64,000 bases of DNA from Bin87 sp965217175 (GTDB lineage: Bacteria; Chloroflexota; Dehalococcoidia; Lucifugimonadales; UBA3495), in NCBI GenBank assembly GCA_965217175.1, contig OZ244251.1:868001-932000 (forward strand), in the 5' to 3' direction. The notes under the pieces were generated by a model. It worked only from the letters and a program-made list of their open reading frames with translations. It ran no database searches and was not told the DNA's origin. Of the stretch, positions 35,842 to 44,281 are shown one piece after another (position 1 is the first letter of the stretch; each line of letters starts with the position of its first letter). Made by a program: the position numbers and the translations under genes.

Positions 35842-36073
35842 ATGCCTGCCGGTGGCTCGCGAGTTGCTGCTGATCGGAGTGATCCGATGGCGGCGGCAAA
35901 CGGGCTAACAAGGAAATCCGGTGCGAATCCGGTGCGGTCCCGCCACTGTAATTGGTGAGACGCCCTCCGGTCGATATCCGTAAGGATGTCGGCTCAAAAG
36001 CCACTGCCCGAATGGGTGGGAAGGCGGAGAAGCGTCGTTTGCAGCCATAAGCCAGGAGGCCTGCCGCAGGCAT
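35842..36073 (+). promoter_or_regulatory. Cobalamin riboswitch
   Basis: Helix P1 forms between ATGCCTGC (35842-35849) and GCAGGCAT (36066-36073). The core has the conserved GGTGCGAATCCGGTGCGGTC, then CCGCCACTGTAA, and the B12-box piece AGCCAGGAGGCCTGCC (36050-36065). It should switch off the downstream cobalamin genes when adenosylcobalamin is bound. Two terminators follow (36180-36211 and 36244-36299). Confidence 0.95.
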
Positions 36074-36179
36074 GTTCTGACTGCACTGCGCGGACGAGTG
36101 GGCAGAATTGGCGGCTTAGTTCCTGGAATAATTACCGAACACAGTGGCTGCCATTTCCTACCGGTATCAGGCCATGCTC

Positions 36180-36211
36180 AACCCGATTGCGATAAGTGCA
36201 GTCGGGTTTTT
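36180..36211 (+). terminator. First intrinsic terminator downstream of the cobalamin riboswitch
   Basis: An 11-bp stem (36180-36190 with 36198-36208, one G-T pair) with 7-nt loop GATAAGT runs into TTTTT. It lies 106 nt after the end of the aptamer and is the likely expression-platform terminator. Confidence 0.8.
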
Positions 36212-36243
36212 CGTTGTTGATGCAGGAACGAACCACTTTTCCT

Positions 36244-36299
36244 GCGCGGTTCCGGTGGGACGGTTACCTCCTCCTCCGGCCTGCCGGAGCCGCGCTTTT
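36244..36299 (+). terminator. Second intrinsic terminator downstream of the cobalamin riboswitch
   Basis: A 12-bp stem (36244-36255 with 36284-36295, one G-T pair) is followed at once by TTTT. The 28-nt loop can itself fold CTCCGG with CCGGAG, which would compete with the large stem. Confidence 0.65.
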
Positions 36300-36317
36300 G
36301 TAATTGGGAGACAACAA

Positions 36318-36395
36318 ATGGGAACGGAAATCCGCTGGCGATTTGCGTTGCCGTGGCGGCTGGTACATAATCGCCGCAATCGTAAAACGTGCTGA
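36318..36395 (+). CDS. Possible 25-residue leader ORF
   Basis: ATG at 36318 follows GGGAGACAACAA and opens a 25-residue frame (MGTEIRWRFALPWRLVHNRR, then a basic end) before the TGA. It is rich in Arg and Trp. It lies between the second terminator and the first cobalamin-operon gene. Chance is possible; the ribosome site is its only support. Confidence 0.25.
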   Translation: MGTEIRWRFALPWRLVHNRRNRKTC

Positions 36396-36428
36396 AATAA
36401 CCCGCGCCTGCACCGGGAGGTGAACTTG

Positions 36429-36878
36429 ATGACCGCACCGAATGATGTTGTCCTCCGCGATATTCTGGAAGAATGCCGCGATGGGGTTGATGGGATCGGT
36501 TTCAATGAGGTGGTGGTGATGCTGGAAAGCACTGCCGCATCGGCGGAAGTGTATATGGACTTTGATGATCTGAGGTTCACCCCCAACGGTCGCGTGGTCA
36601 CGCTGATGGTGCCCGGCGGAACGCACATGCACCTGGACATGTCGAAAATCCGGGAGGCGGAATTCATTCAAACCACCAATGACCAGGGGTTACCGTCGTA
36701 TCAACTGTGGATGCGCGACGGCGACGGCCATCCGGCGATGCGCGTTTATCTGCGCAAATCGGAAGTGGATGCCACCAACCCGCACCGGCACAATTTCTTC
36801 ATGGCGCTGCTGGAAAAGTATCCTCAAAAAATCGCGTTGCCCGCCGACGCCTACGATTCGATAGAAGAACACCCGTAG
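36429..36878 (+). CDS. Hypothetical protein, first gene of the cobalamin-riboswitch operon
   Basis: This encodes 149 residues; the ATG at 36429 follows CACCGGGAGGTGAACTTG. Predicted alpha/beta with LRDILEECRDGVDGIGFNEV, VPGGTHMHLDMSKIREAEF, and RVYLRKSEVDATNPHRHNFF. The HMHLDMSKI...EAEFI part faintly recalls HutX/HugX haem-handling proteins, but I cannot confirm this. Its place behind the riboswitch and 110 bp before cbiA suggests a corrinoid-related role. No membrane segment or signal. Confidence 0.65.
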   Translation: MTAPNDVVLRDILEECRDGVDGIGFNEVVVMLESTAASAEVYMDFDDLRFTPNGRVVTLMVPGGTHMHLDMSKIREAEFIQTTNDQGLPSYQLWMRDGDGHPAMRVYLRKSEVDATNPHRHNFFMALLEKYPQKIALPADAYDSIEEHP

Positions 36879-36988
36879 GATGGTATTAGTGCCCAAACTG
36901 AAGCTCGGTCCCATCAAACCATGTTGCGGTGGCCGTTGCCCTGCCTCTCTCCCGCCGGGAGACGGAATTATTGCGAGGATGACCTGAT

Positions 36989-38365
36989 ATGCCGTCAGCC
37001 GTTGTGATTGCAGGGGTGCGTTCCGGCGTGGGGAAAACCACCATCGCCAGCGGCATCATGGGTGCGCTGGCTCGGCGGGGCCTGAAGGTGCAGCCGTTCA
37101 AGGCGGGCCCCGATTACATCGACCCCACGTATCACGGGCTCGCGTGCGGCGTGCCCTCCCGCAACCTGGACACCTGGCTGTTGCCGCATCCGGTGGTTAC
37201 GGAGCTGTTCCACCGGTCGTCGGGCGCGGCCGATATCGCCGTGGTGGAAGGGGTGATGGGCGTGTTCGACGGCCACTCGTCGCTGGATGAAGACGGTTCC
37301 ACCGCTGAACTGGCCAAGCTGCTGGACGCGCCGGTTATCCTGATTGCCGACGCCGGCAAGGTGGCGCGCAGTGTGGCGGCGGAGGTGCTGGGATACCAGC
37401 AGTTTGATCCTGATCTCCGCATCGCCGGCGTCATTCTGAACGGCGTGGGCAGCGAGCGGCACCTGGAGTTTTGCCAGCCGCAGATCGAGGCGACCACAGG
37501 ACTGCCGGTGGTGGGATGGCTGCCGCGGCGGGATGACCTGGTGCAGCCGGAGCGTCATTTGGGCCTGATTCCAACGGTAGAGGGGACGGTGGTCAACGAA
37601 TGGTACGAGGCTCTGAACGCGCAGGTGGAGAAGACGATCGACATCGATGCCATCGCCCGCATTGCCGCCGGCGCCGGCAAGCCGGGAACGGGCGCATCGC
37701 AGGTGTTTCCGGCGGATGCCCAACCGAAGCGGACGATGATTGCCGTGGCGCAGGATCGGGCGTTCTCCTTTTATTATCAGGACTCGCTGGATTTGCTGGA
37801 GGCGTGGGGCGCCGAAGTTGTGCCGTTCTCTCCACTGGATGATGATCGGCTGCCTGAGGGTGTGGGCGGCGTATATCTGGGTGGAGGGTTTCCGGAGCTG
37901 TTTGCCGATGATCTGTCGCGCAACCAGGGAATGCTGGAGTCGGTGCGGAAAGCGATAGCCGATGGTGTTCCGGTGTACGCCGAGTGCGGCGGACTGATGT
38001 ATCTGGGACGCAGTTTGTCCGACCTGGACGGGCAACAATTCCCCATGGTGGGCGCGATCCCGGTGGTGTCATCGATGGACGGGCGGCGGCTGCACCTGGG
38101 CTACCGGGAGGTAGCGGCCTGCGGTGACGGGCCATTGTTGCGTTCGGGCGAGCAGGTGCGTGGCCACGAGTTCCACTGGTCGGTATTGCAGGAACCGCCG
38201 GATGCCTCCAGCGCGGCCTATCAGGTGGTGAACCAGGATGGGCGGCCAGAGGGGTTTCGGGTGGGTAGCGTTTGGGCGTCGTACATCCACGTGCACCTGG
38301 GGAGCCGGCCCGGTCTCGCGCAGCGATTCGTGGACACGTGTGCGGCAGCTCGTTCGCGCCGGTAA
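36989..38365 (+). CDS. cbiA: Cobyrinic acid a,c-diamide synthase
   Basis: This encodes 458 residues; the ATG follows GAGGATGACCTGAT. Two domains: an N-terminal ATPase with P-loop GVRSGVGKTTIASG and FKAGPDYIDPTYH, and a C-terminal class I glutamine amidotransferase with Cys nucleophile in YAECGGLMYLGR and partner GHEFHWS near the end. It amidates the a and c side chains of cobyrinate (or hydrogenobyrinate) using glutamine and ATP. It is part of the riboswitch operon. Hydrogenobyrinate synthase CobB is the same family; cbiA is chosen because no aerobic-pathway gene is near. Confidence 0.92.
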   Translation: MPSAVVIAGVRSGVGKTTIASGIMGALARRGLKVQPFKAGPDYIDPTYHGLACGVPSRNLDTWLLPHPVVTELFHRSSGAADIAVVEGVMGVFDGHSSLDEDGSTAELAKLLDAPVILIADAGKVARSVAAEVLGYQQFDPDLRIAGVILNGVGSERHLEFCQPQIEATTGLPVVGWLPRRDDLVQPERHLGLIPTVEGTVVNEWYEALNAQVEKTIDIDAIARIAAGAGKPGTGASQVFPADAQPKRTMIAVAQDRAFSFYYQDSLDLLEAWGAEVVPFSPLDDDRLPEGVGGVYLGGGFPELFADDLSRNQGMLESVRKAIADGVPVYAECGGLMYLGRSLSDLDGQQFPMVGAIPVVSSMDGRRLHLGYREVAACGDGPLLRSGEQVRGHEFHWSVLQEPPDASSAAYQVVNQDGRPEGFRVGSVWASYIHVHLGSRPGLAQRFVDTCAAARSRR

Positions 38366-38399
38366 AGCCGGACGACGAAAGACGGGAAACTTTTCTACG

Positions 38400-38447
38400 G
38401 GACGGAACGGGCACAGGACGGAACAGGCACAGGACGAAACGGAACGG
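38400..38447 (+). repeat. Triplet tandem repeat before cobO
   Basis: Three 16-bp copies: GGACGGAACGGGCACA (38400-38415), GGACGGAACAGGCACA (38416-38431), and a diverged GGACGAAACGGAACGG (38432-38447). The array stops 7 bp before the cobO start codon. Confidence 0.75.
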
Positions 38448-38454
38448 AGCGGAA

Positions 38455-39024
38455 ATGGCAACGGAAGAGCTTAGGCACGGGCCCCAATCGGTGCGTGGGC
38501 CGCGCATCAACAAGGGACTGGTAATTGTTAACACGGGCAACGGCAAGGGTAAAACCACCGCCGCCATGGGTGTGCTGATGCGGGCGTGGGGTCGGGACAT
38601 GAAGGTGGTGATGCTGCAGTTTATCAAGCACACCACGGCCAATTTCGGCGAGCAGCGGGCTGCGGCCAAGATGGGCATAACGGTTCGGGCCATGGGCGAT
38701 GGGTTTACTTGGCGCTCTCAGGATCTGGACGCCAGCGCAGACCTGGCCCGGGCACTGTGGGAAGATGCCAAGGAAGTGATCAACGCCGGGGAATACGACC
38801 TCGTTATATTGGACGAGTTCACCTACCCCATGCATTACGGTTGGCTGCCGGTGGAGGATGTGGTCGAGGCGTTGACGAATCGTCCCGAAATGCAGCACGT
38901 CATTATCACCGGGCGACATGCTCCGGCCGAGCTGGTCGAGTTTGCAGACCTGGTTACCGAGATGAACGTGGTGAAGCATCCCTATGACGCCGGCATCAAA
39001 GCCCAGCCCGGCATCGAGTTCTGA
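38455..39024 (+). CDS. cobO: Cob(I)yrinic acid a,c-diamide adenosyltransferase
   Basis: This encodes 189 residues; the ATG at 38455 follows ACGGAGCGGAA. P-loop NTGNGKGKTTAAMGVLMRAW near residue 24, VVMLQFIKHTTANFGEQ, and Walker-B-like YDLVILDEFTYPMHYG. This is the CobA/CobO/BtuR family, which puts the adenosyl group on cobalt. A long in-frame extension upstream overlaps cbiA and is rejected. Its leader contains a threefold 16-bp repeat (38400-38447). Confidence 0.92.
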   Translation: MATEELRHGPQSVRGPRINKGLVIVNTGNGKGKTTAAMGVLMRAWGRDMKVVMLQFIKHTTANFGEQRAAAKMGITVRAMGDGFTWRSQDLDASADLARALWEDAKEVINAGEYDLVILDEFTYPMHYGWLPVEDVVEALTNRPEMQHVIITGRHAPAELVEFADLVTEMNVVKHPYDAGIKAQPGIEF

Positions 39025-39144
39025 AGCCGGATGGTCATATTTAGGTTTATCGGGATTGACGGGTTGGGCGCTACCGGTGCGGTTAGTGGTTGGTCCCGCA
39101 ACGGGATCGCCGTGCCGCGCCCGCGATGACAGCACGCTGGCAGT

Positions 39145-39189
39145 GTCACTCCGAGGATCGTCGCTCCAGAGATCGTCACTCAAGGAAGG
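39145..39189 (+). repeat. Triplet tandem repeat before cobT
   Basis: Three 15-bp copies: GTCACTCCGAGGATC (39145-39159), GTCGCTCCAGAGATC (39160-39174), GTCACTCAAGGAAGG (39175-39189). The last copy contains the cobT ribosome site AAGGAAGG. Confidence 0.75.
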
Positions 39190-39195
39190 AATTGT

Positions 39196-40266
39196 ATGAG
39201 CATCTCCGAGCTCGTGGATGAAACTATCGCCGCTATCGGCCCGCTGGATCAGGCGGCGGTGTCCGCAGCGGAGGCCCGCCAGGGGGTGTTGACCAAGCCG
39301 CCCGGCAGTTTGGGTCGCCTGGAGAGTCTGTCGATCCAGTTGGCGGGTATCTTTGGGCAGGCGATACCGGCGATCACGGGCAAGGCGGTCATTGTCGCGG
39401 CGGGCGACCACGGCGTCGCGGCGGAGGGCGTGTCTGCGTATCCGGCCGAGGTAACGCCGCAGATGGTGTTCAACTTCCTGGCTGGCGGCGCGGCCATCAA
39501 CGTGCTGGCGCGTCAGGCGGGCGCCGACATCGTGGTGATCGACGCCGGGGTGGCGGTTGATCTGGACCCGCATCCGGGGTTAACCATCGCCAAGGTGGGG
39601 TACGGCGCGGGCAACATCGCCCGTGGGCCGGCCATGACCCGAGAAGATGCCATCCAGTGTCTGGAGGTGGGCATTGCCGCCGCCATCGAGCGGGCGGACG
39701 CTGGCGCCAACGTCATTGCCGGGGGGGACATGGGCATCGGCAACACCACGCCGTCGGCGGCCATCACCGCGGCCATCACCGGCGCGGACGTGGCGAACGT
39801 TACGGGCCGGGGCACCGGAGTGGACGACGCGGGGCTGGCTGCCAAGATCGATACCATCCGGCGGGTGCTGGAAACCAACCAGCCCGACGCCAACGATGGA
39901 CTGGACGTGTTGTGCAAAGTGGGCGGCTACGAGATTGGCGTCTTGGCCGGTGTAATGCTGGGAGCAGCGTCCAGGAATTGCGCGGTGGTGGTGGACGGGT
40001 TCATCAGCGGGGCCGCGGCACTGATAGCCTGGCGGTTGTGTCCGGTGGCAGCGGAGCGGTTTATCGGCGGTCACCGCTCGGTTGAGCCGGGTCACAATGT
40101 TGCCCTGGACGCAATGGGATTGACTCCGCTGCTGGACATGAACATGCGGCTGGGAGAGGGCACCGGAGCAGCGCTGGCGATGCACATTATTGAAGCAGCG
40201 GCGCGTTGTCTGGCCGAGATGGCTACCTTTGCGGAAGCTGGTGTCAGCGACCGGGATGACGGGTAG
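39196..40266 (+). CDS. cobT: Nicotinate-nucleotide--dimethylbenzimidazole phosphoribosyltransferase
   Basis: This encodes 356 residues; the ATG follows AAGGAAGGAATTGT. Signatures: LTKPPGSLGRLESLSIQLAG, VAAGDHGVAAEGVSAYPAEV near residue 74, GDMGIGNTTPSAAI near residue 177, and the catalytic Glu in MRLGEGTGAALAM near residue 318. It makes alpha-ribazole phosphate for the lower ligand. cobS follows 53 bp later, and cobC (43378) gives the next step. Confidence 0.95.
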   Translation: MSISELVDETIAAIGPLDQAAVSAAEARQGVLTKPPGSLGRLESLSIQLAGIFGQAIPAITGKAVIVAAGDHGVAAEGVSAYPAEVTPQMVFNFLAGGAAINVLARQAGADIVVIDAGVAVDLDPHPGLTIAKVGYGAGNIARGPAMTREDAIQCLEVGIAAAIERADAGANVIAGGDMGIGNTTPSAAITAAITGADVANVTGRGTGVDDAGLAAKIDTIRRVLETNQPDANDGLDVLCKVGGYEIGVLAGVMLGAASRNCAVVVDGFISGAAALIAWRLCPVAAERFIGGHRSVEPGHNVALDAMGLTPLLDMNMRLGEGTGAALAMHIIEAAARCLAEMATFAEAGVSDRDDG

Positions 40267-40319
40267 CAGATTTCGGCGATAACCTGCCGTCGCGTCGACC
40301 TCCGGGGTTCGCAGCACCG

Positions 40320-41129
40320 ATGAGATGGTTATTCGGGCCGTTATTGGTGGCGCTGTCGTTCCTGACGCTGGCGCCGGTGGGTTTATCCACGGCCACCGAC
40401 CGGGAAATCTCGCGCTCCCGGGGTTGGTACCCGTTGGTGGGGCTGCTGTACGGCCTGCTGCTGGTGGGCGTGGCCGAGTTATGCCGCTGGCTTCGCATCG
40501 AGGCGCCACTCACGGCGGCGTTGCTGGTGGCTGCTCTGGCAGTATCCAACCGATTTCTGCACCTGGACGGCTTGATGGACGTGTGCGACGGCGTTTGGGG
40601 TGGAAGGACCGTGGAGCGACGTCTGGAGATAATGCGGGATTCGCGAGTGGGCGCCTTTGCGGTGGCGGGAGCCGGGTGCGTATTGCTGGTGAAATACGGC
40701 GCGCTGACCACGCTGTTGGCAGGCGACGGGACGGTGTGGCCGGCGCTGCTGTTCTTCCCGATCGTTGCGCGCTGGACGATGACGCTGTTGCTCACGGTGT
40801 TTCCGTACGGTCGCCAACAGGGGATAGGAACGGCTTTCACTTCGGGGGGAAAGCCGTGGCTGGCGACGGCGTGGGCCTTGGTGTTTGCCGGGTTGATTGC
40901 GGCAGGAACCGGCGGCGTAGCCGGACTGGCGGTATGGGCCGGCGTATCGGTTCTTGCTCTCCTGATGGGGATGGTGTTGGCCAAAAAGCTGGGCGGCGGG
41001 TTGACTGGCGATTGCTACGGCGCCGTCAACGAGATGGTGGAGTCGGCGGCCCTGATCGTTTTGGTTGCGCTGCTGGCGCGGGGCTGGTTCGGGCCTCCCT
41101 TCGCGTGGTTCGGGCTGGTCACGGGTTAA
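40320..41129 (+). CDS. cobS: Adenosylcobinamide-GDP ribazoletransferase (cobalamin synthase)
   Basis: This encodes 269 residues. It is a multi-pass membrane protein: hydrophobic segments recur through the whole length. Family motifs: ATDREISRSRGWYPLVGLLY and NRFLHLDGLMDVCDGVWGG near residue 77, plus a late GGGLTGDCYGAVNEMVE. It joins adenosylcobinamide-GDP and alpha-ribazole (or its phosphate) at the inner membrane. The ATG at 40320 has no strong ribosome site. cbiB begins 4 bp after its stop. Confidence 0.93.
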   Translation: MRWLFGPLLVALSFLTLAPVGLSTATDREISRSRGWYPLVGLLYGLLLVGVAELCRWLRIEAPLTAALLVAALAVSNRFLHLDGLMDVCDGVWGGRTVERRLEIMRDSRVGAFAVAGAGCVLLVKYGALTTLLAGDGTVWPALLFFPIVARWTMTLLLTVFPYGRQQGIGTAFTSGGKPWLATAWALVFAGLIAAGTGGVAGLAVWAGVSVLALLMGMVLAKKLGGGLTGDCYGAVNEMVESAALIVLVALLARGWFGPPFAWFGLVTG

Positions 41130-41133
41130 GCGT

Positions 41134-42111
41134 GTGGACGTAGTAGCCGCAACCCTGCTGTCTTTGCCGGTTCCGCTGGATGTGCTGGCGCTGATCCTGG
41201 CGCTGGCGCTGGACGTTGCGTTGGGCGAACCGCCCAACCGGTTGCATCCGACGGTGTGGATCGGCAACACGGTGGCGGCGGCAGAACGGGTCGCGCCGGG
41301 TCGGGATGCTGCAACGGCGTGGCAGCTGATATACGGGGCAACGATGGCCGTGGTGATTCCCGCAGCCTGGGGAGCGTTGGCCTGGGCCGTCAGCTTTGGC
41401 CTGCTGGAACTGCACCCGCTGGCTTACGTGGTGGTAGTGGCCGCGCTGCTGAAAACCACCTTTTCGGTACGTATGCTGCATCGCGTGGCCGCAGATATCG
41501 GGAAAATTCTGGCCGCCGGAGACATCGGAGAGGTACGGCGGCGGATGTCGGCGCTGGTGAGCCGGGACCCATCCGGATTAACGGAGAGGCAAGCGGCGGC
41601 GGCGGCCATCGAATCGGTGGCAGAAAACATTACCGACAGCATCGTGGGCCCGTTGCTGGCGTTCGCGATCTTCGGGCTGCCGGGCGCGGTGGCGTATCGC
41701 GCGATCAACACACTGGACAGCATGATCGGGTACCGGGGGCGGTACGAATATCTGGGCAAACCGTCGGCGCGTTTGGACGACCTGGTGAACCTGGTCCCGG
41801 CGCGGCTGGCGGCGGCGCTGCTGTGGTTGTCCACGGTGGTGTTGCCGGGAATGCGCGGAGGGCCGGCATGGCGCATCATGCTGGCGCACCACGGGCGAAC
41901 CGAGTCGCCCAACGCCGGCTGGACGATGGCGGCGATGGCCGGAGGGTTGGGCGTGACGCTGGAGAAGGTGGGGCACTACCGATTGGGTGATCCGGCGCCG
42001 GAACCGGAGGGGACCCACATCGGGTTGGCCACGCGGGCGCTGTACCTGACCACGGCATTGGCCGGTGGGTTGGCAGTCGGGATCATCTACCTGCGGGTGG
42101 CGCTGGTCTGA
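41134..42111 (+). CDS. cbiB: Adenosylcobinamide-phosphate synthase
   Basis: This encodes 325 residues from a GTG at 41134, 4 bp after the cobS stop; this start is favoured by the spacing, since earlier in-frame ATGs overlap cobS. It is a membrane protein with ALDVALGEPPNRLHPTVWIG at the N-terminus, SRDPSGLTERQAAAAAIESV, and ENITDSIVGPLLAFAIFGLP. CbiB attaches aminopropanol phosphate or ethanolamine phosphate to adenosylcobyric acid. It should act just before kinase CobU/CobP, which is not in the window. Confidence 0.92.
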   Translation: MDVVAATLLSLPVPLDVLALILALALDVALGEPPNRLHPTVWIGNTVAAAERVAPGRDAATAWQLIYGATMAVVIPAAWGALAWAVSFGLLELHPLAYVVVVAALLKTTFSVRMLHRVAADIGKILAAGDIGEVRRRMSALVSRDPSGLTERQAAAAAIESVAENITDSIVGPLLAFAIFGLPGAVAYRAINTLDSMIGYRGRYEYLGKPSARLDDLVNLVPARLAAALLWLSTVVLPGMRGGPAWRIMLAHHGRTESPNAGWTMAAMAGGLGVTLEKVGHYRLGDPAPEPEGTHIGLATRALYLTTALAGGLAVGIIYLRVALV

Positions 42112-42217
42112 CGGGTGTAGAGGTGTAGAGTAGAATGGTGTCCTAGTCTACGGTGCAATGGTCACGGCCCGAAGAAAGGTAGGAAGGTGATTCGCGTTCG
42201 TCACTGCGCGACCCAGC

Positions 42218-43369
42218 ATGAATAGTCTGGATCAATACGACGCTGCCATTGGCGGCGCTACCGGGCGACCGGTTCACGGCGCGATCAAGCTGGCGGAACT
42301 GCGCGAGCTGGGGTTGAAGCTGGAGGATTGCCTGGACTTCTCGGCCAGCGTCAGTCCGCTGGGGCCGCCGGAGGGAGTGGCTGAGGCAATCGCCGCCGTG
42401 GAACTGGCGGCCTATCCCGATCCGCACAGCCTGGCGCTGACGGAAGCGATTGCGCAGCATCACCGGGGCGACGGCATCGGCATCGGGAATGTCATCGCGG
42501 GGAACGGTTCCACCGAGATCATCCATCTGCTGGCCAGAGCCTACGTAGGGTCACCGGTCGGGGGCGTGAATCGCGTCGCCATGCTGCTGACGCCGACTTA
42601 CAGCGAGTATGCCGGGGCGGTAACCCTGTCGGGGGGAGGCGTCGAGAACCTGGAGGCAAACCGGAGCGAGGCCGGATTCACGTGGGACACGGGGGTCGCC
42701 GCAGAACGCATCACTGCCGGACGCCCGGCGCTGGTGTTCATGTGCAATCCCAACAATCCCACCGGCGCATTGATGGATCGGGCAGAACTGCAGATACTAT
42801 CGGAAGCAGCCGTTGCCGTCGGCAGTTTGCTGGTGGTGGACGAGGCGTACATCAACCTGTCGGAACGACAGTCCGAGGCCAGCGCGACAGCACTGGTAGC
42901 GTCGACCGAGGCGGTGGTGGTGCTGCGATCGATGACCAAGGACTACGCGCTGACTGCGTTGCGGTTGGGCTACGCGGTGGCCGCGGAATCGGTTATCACA
43001 CGCCTGGCAGCATTGCAACCGGACTGGAGCGTGAACGGTCTGGCGCAGGCGGCGGGCGTGGTTGCGCTGGCCGACGATGGTTACCTGCCGCGGGCCCGGG
43101 CGGCGGTGCAGGAATCTCGGGTGTGCATCGAACAGGGATTGGGTGAGCTCGGGGTAAAGTGCTACCCGACGGCGGCCAACTTCGTGCTGGCCCAGGTTGG
43201 GGATGCCGCTGGACTCCGGAACGAGTTGGCGCGCAGGGGCATTTTCGTGCGGGACTGCACGTCGTTCGGGTTGCCGGACTGCATTCGCATCGGCCTGCGG
43301 CCCGTTCCGGACTGCGTACGGTTGGTCGATGCCGTAGCGGACGTTTGGGGCGAAATCAACTATAGGTAA
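42218..43369 (+). CDS. cobD: Threonine-phosphate decarboxylase-like aminotransferase
   Basis: This encodes 383 residues. Class I/II aminotransferase fold: LDFSASVSPLGPPEGV, YPDPHSLALTEAIAQHH, CNPNNPTGALMDRAEL (near 170), VVDEAYINLSER, and RSMTKDYALTALRLGYAV with the PLP Lys. The N-terminal G-x-HGA and 'DFSxSxxPLGPP' are typical of CobD, which makes (R)-1-aminopropan-2-ol phosphate. Histidinol-phosphate aminotransferase is the close alternative, but the operon supports CobD. The ATG lacks a ribosome site; a short GTG frame (42187) with AGGAAG ends overlapping it. Confidence 0.87.
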   Translation: MNSLDQYDAAIGGATGRPVHGAIKLAELRELGLKLEDCLDFSASVSPLGPPEGVAEAIAAVELAAYPDPHSLALTEAIAQHHRGDGIGIGNVIAGNGSTEIIHLLARAYVGSPVGGVNRVAMLLTPTYSEYAGAVTLSGGGVENLEANRSEAGFTWDTGVAAERITAGRPALVFMCNPNNPTGALMDRAELQILSEAAVAVGSLLVVDEAYINLSERQSEASATALVASTEAVVVLRSMTKDYALTALRLGYAVAAESVITRLAALQPDWSVNGLAQAAGVVALADDGYLPRARAAVQESRVCIEQGLGELGVKCYPTAANFVLAQVGDAAGLRNELARRGIFVRDCTSFGLPDCIRIGLRPVPDCVRLVDAVADVWGEINYR

Positions 43370-43377
43370 GGACAAGT

Positions 43378-44007
43378 ATGGGGATCATTTACATCACTCG
43401 GCACGGCGAAACGGAATGGAACGCCGAGGGACGCATCCAGGGACATACCGACGTGGCGCTGTCGTCGCGGGGCCAGGAACAGGCCCGGATGTTGGCGAGA
43501 AGGTTGGCGGGGATACAAATCGATGCGGTTTACTCGTCGGATCTGAAGCGGGCAGCGGAAACGGCCAGGGTCGCAGTGGGTGAAAGGGATGTGCCGCTTT
43601 CGTTCACGCCGGACTTGCGGGAGTACAACAAGGGCGTGTTCGAAGGAATGACGGCCGACGAGTATCGGGAAGCATACCCACACCTTTACGAAGCCTCAAT
43701 GGCCAACGACCTGGATTTTGCGCCGCCGAACGGCGAGACCATCCGTGAAACCAGCGTTCGGCTGGACCGGATATTTCAACAGGTTCGTCAGCAGCACATG
43801 GATGAGAATGTGCTGGTTGTTGGGCACGGCGGCAGTCTGCGCGCCGGGCTGGTTTCGCTGCTGGAACTGCCGCTGGAAGCCAACTGGAAATTCGTGATGC
43901 ACAACTGCTCGTTGACGGTGGTGCGTACCTACCCGAACAACTCGGTGCTGCATCTGTACAACGACACCTCCCACATAACCGGGACTACTCGCGCCTACCT
44001 GGGATAG
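43378..44007 (+). CDS. cobC: Histidine phosphatase, probable alpha-ribazole phosphatase
   Basis: This encodes 209 residues; the ATG follows AAGGACAAGT, 8 bp after the cobD stop. Phosphoglycerate-mutase-like RHGETEWNAEGRIQGHTDV at the N-terminus and VVGHGGSLRAGL near residue 145 supply the two active-site His. In this operon it most likely dephosphorylates alpha-ribazole phosphate or cobalamin phosphate. General acid phosphatases share these motifs. Confidence 0.83.
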   Translation: MGIIYITRHGETEWNAEGRIQGHTDVALSSRGQEQARMLARRLAGIQIDAVYSSDLKRAAETARVAVGERDVPLSFTPDLREYNKGVFEGMTADEYREAYPHLYEASMANDLDFAPPNGETIRETSVRLDRIFQQVRQQHMDENVLVVGHGGSLRAGLVSLLELPLEANWKFVMHNCSLTVVRTYPNNSVLHLYNDTSHITGTTRAYLG

Positions 44008-44055
44008 ATATAGAGGATAGCCAAACCCAGGAGCCGCTCTCACGCGTACCCACTT

Positions 44056-44164
44056 TGTCATTGCGAGCGTAGCGTGGCAATCTCGTCGCCGTAGCAACGG
44101 CGGTTCGTCGAAGTGTGTTCAGCCTCATCGGGATTGCCACGTCGCTGTGCTCCTCGCAATGACA
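44056..44164. repeat. Inverted pair of ATTGC-type repeats
   Basis: TGTCATTGCGAG (44056-44067) is inverted as CTCGCAATGACA (44153-44164). Between them each side continues as GCGTGGCAATCTCGTCG and GGGATTGCCACGTCGCTG. The two modules face each other across about 50 bp. It may end the cobalamin operon. Confidence 0.75.
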
Positions 44165-44198
44165 GATTAAATCGGGTACGCGTGAGGTAGCCGTTGCC

Positions 44199-44227
44199 TT
44201 GAAACAATTTGCACCGGTCGCTATTCT
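44199..44227 (+). promoter_or_regulatory. Probable nirK promoter
   Basis: TTGAAA (44199-44204) and TATTCT (44222-44227) are separated by 17 bp. The string CCGTTGCCTTGA around the -35 box also lies at the second DUF1800 promoter (52181-52192). Confidence 0.5.
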
Positions 44228-44281
44228 TCCGTTTATCTAAACTTTTGGTATCGTCCTACACTCTTTAGTGAGGGGATAATC

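Noticed and set aside
42187..42225. 12-codon GTG frame overlapping the cobD start
   Set aside because: It has AGGAAG before the GTG and ends across the cobD ATG, which could allow coupled translation, but a frame this short is easily due to chance.
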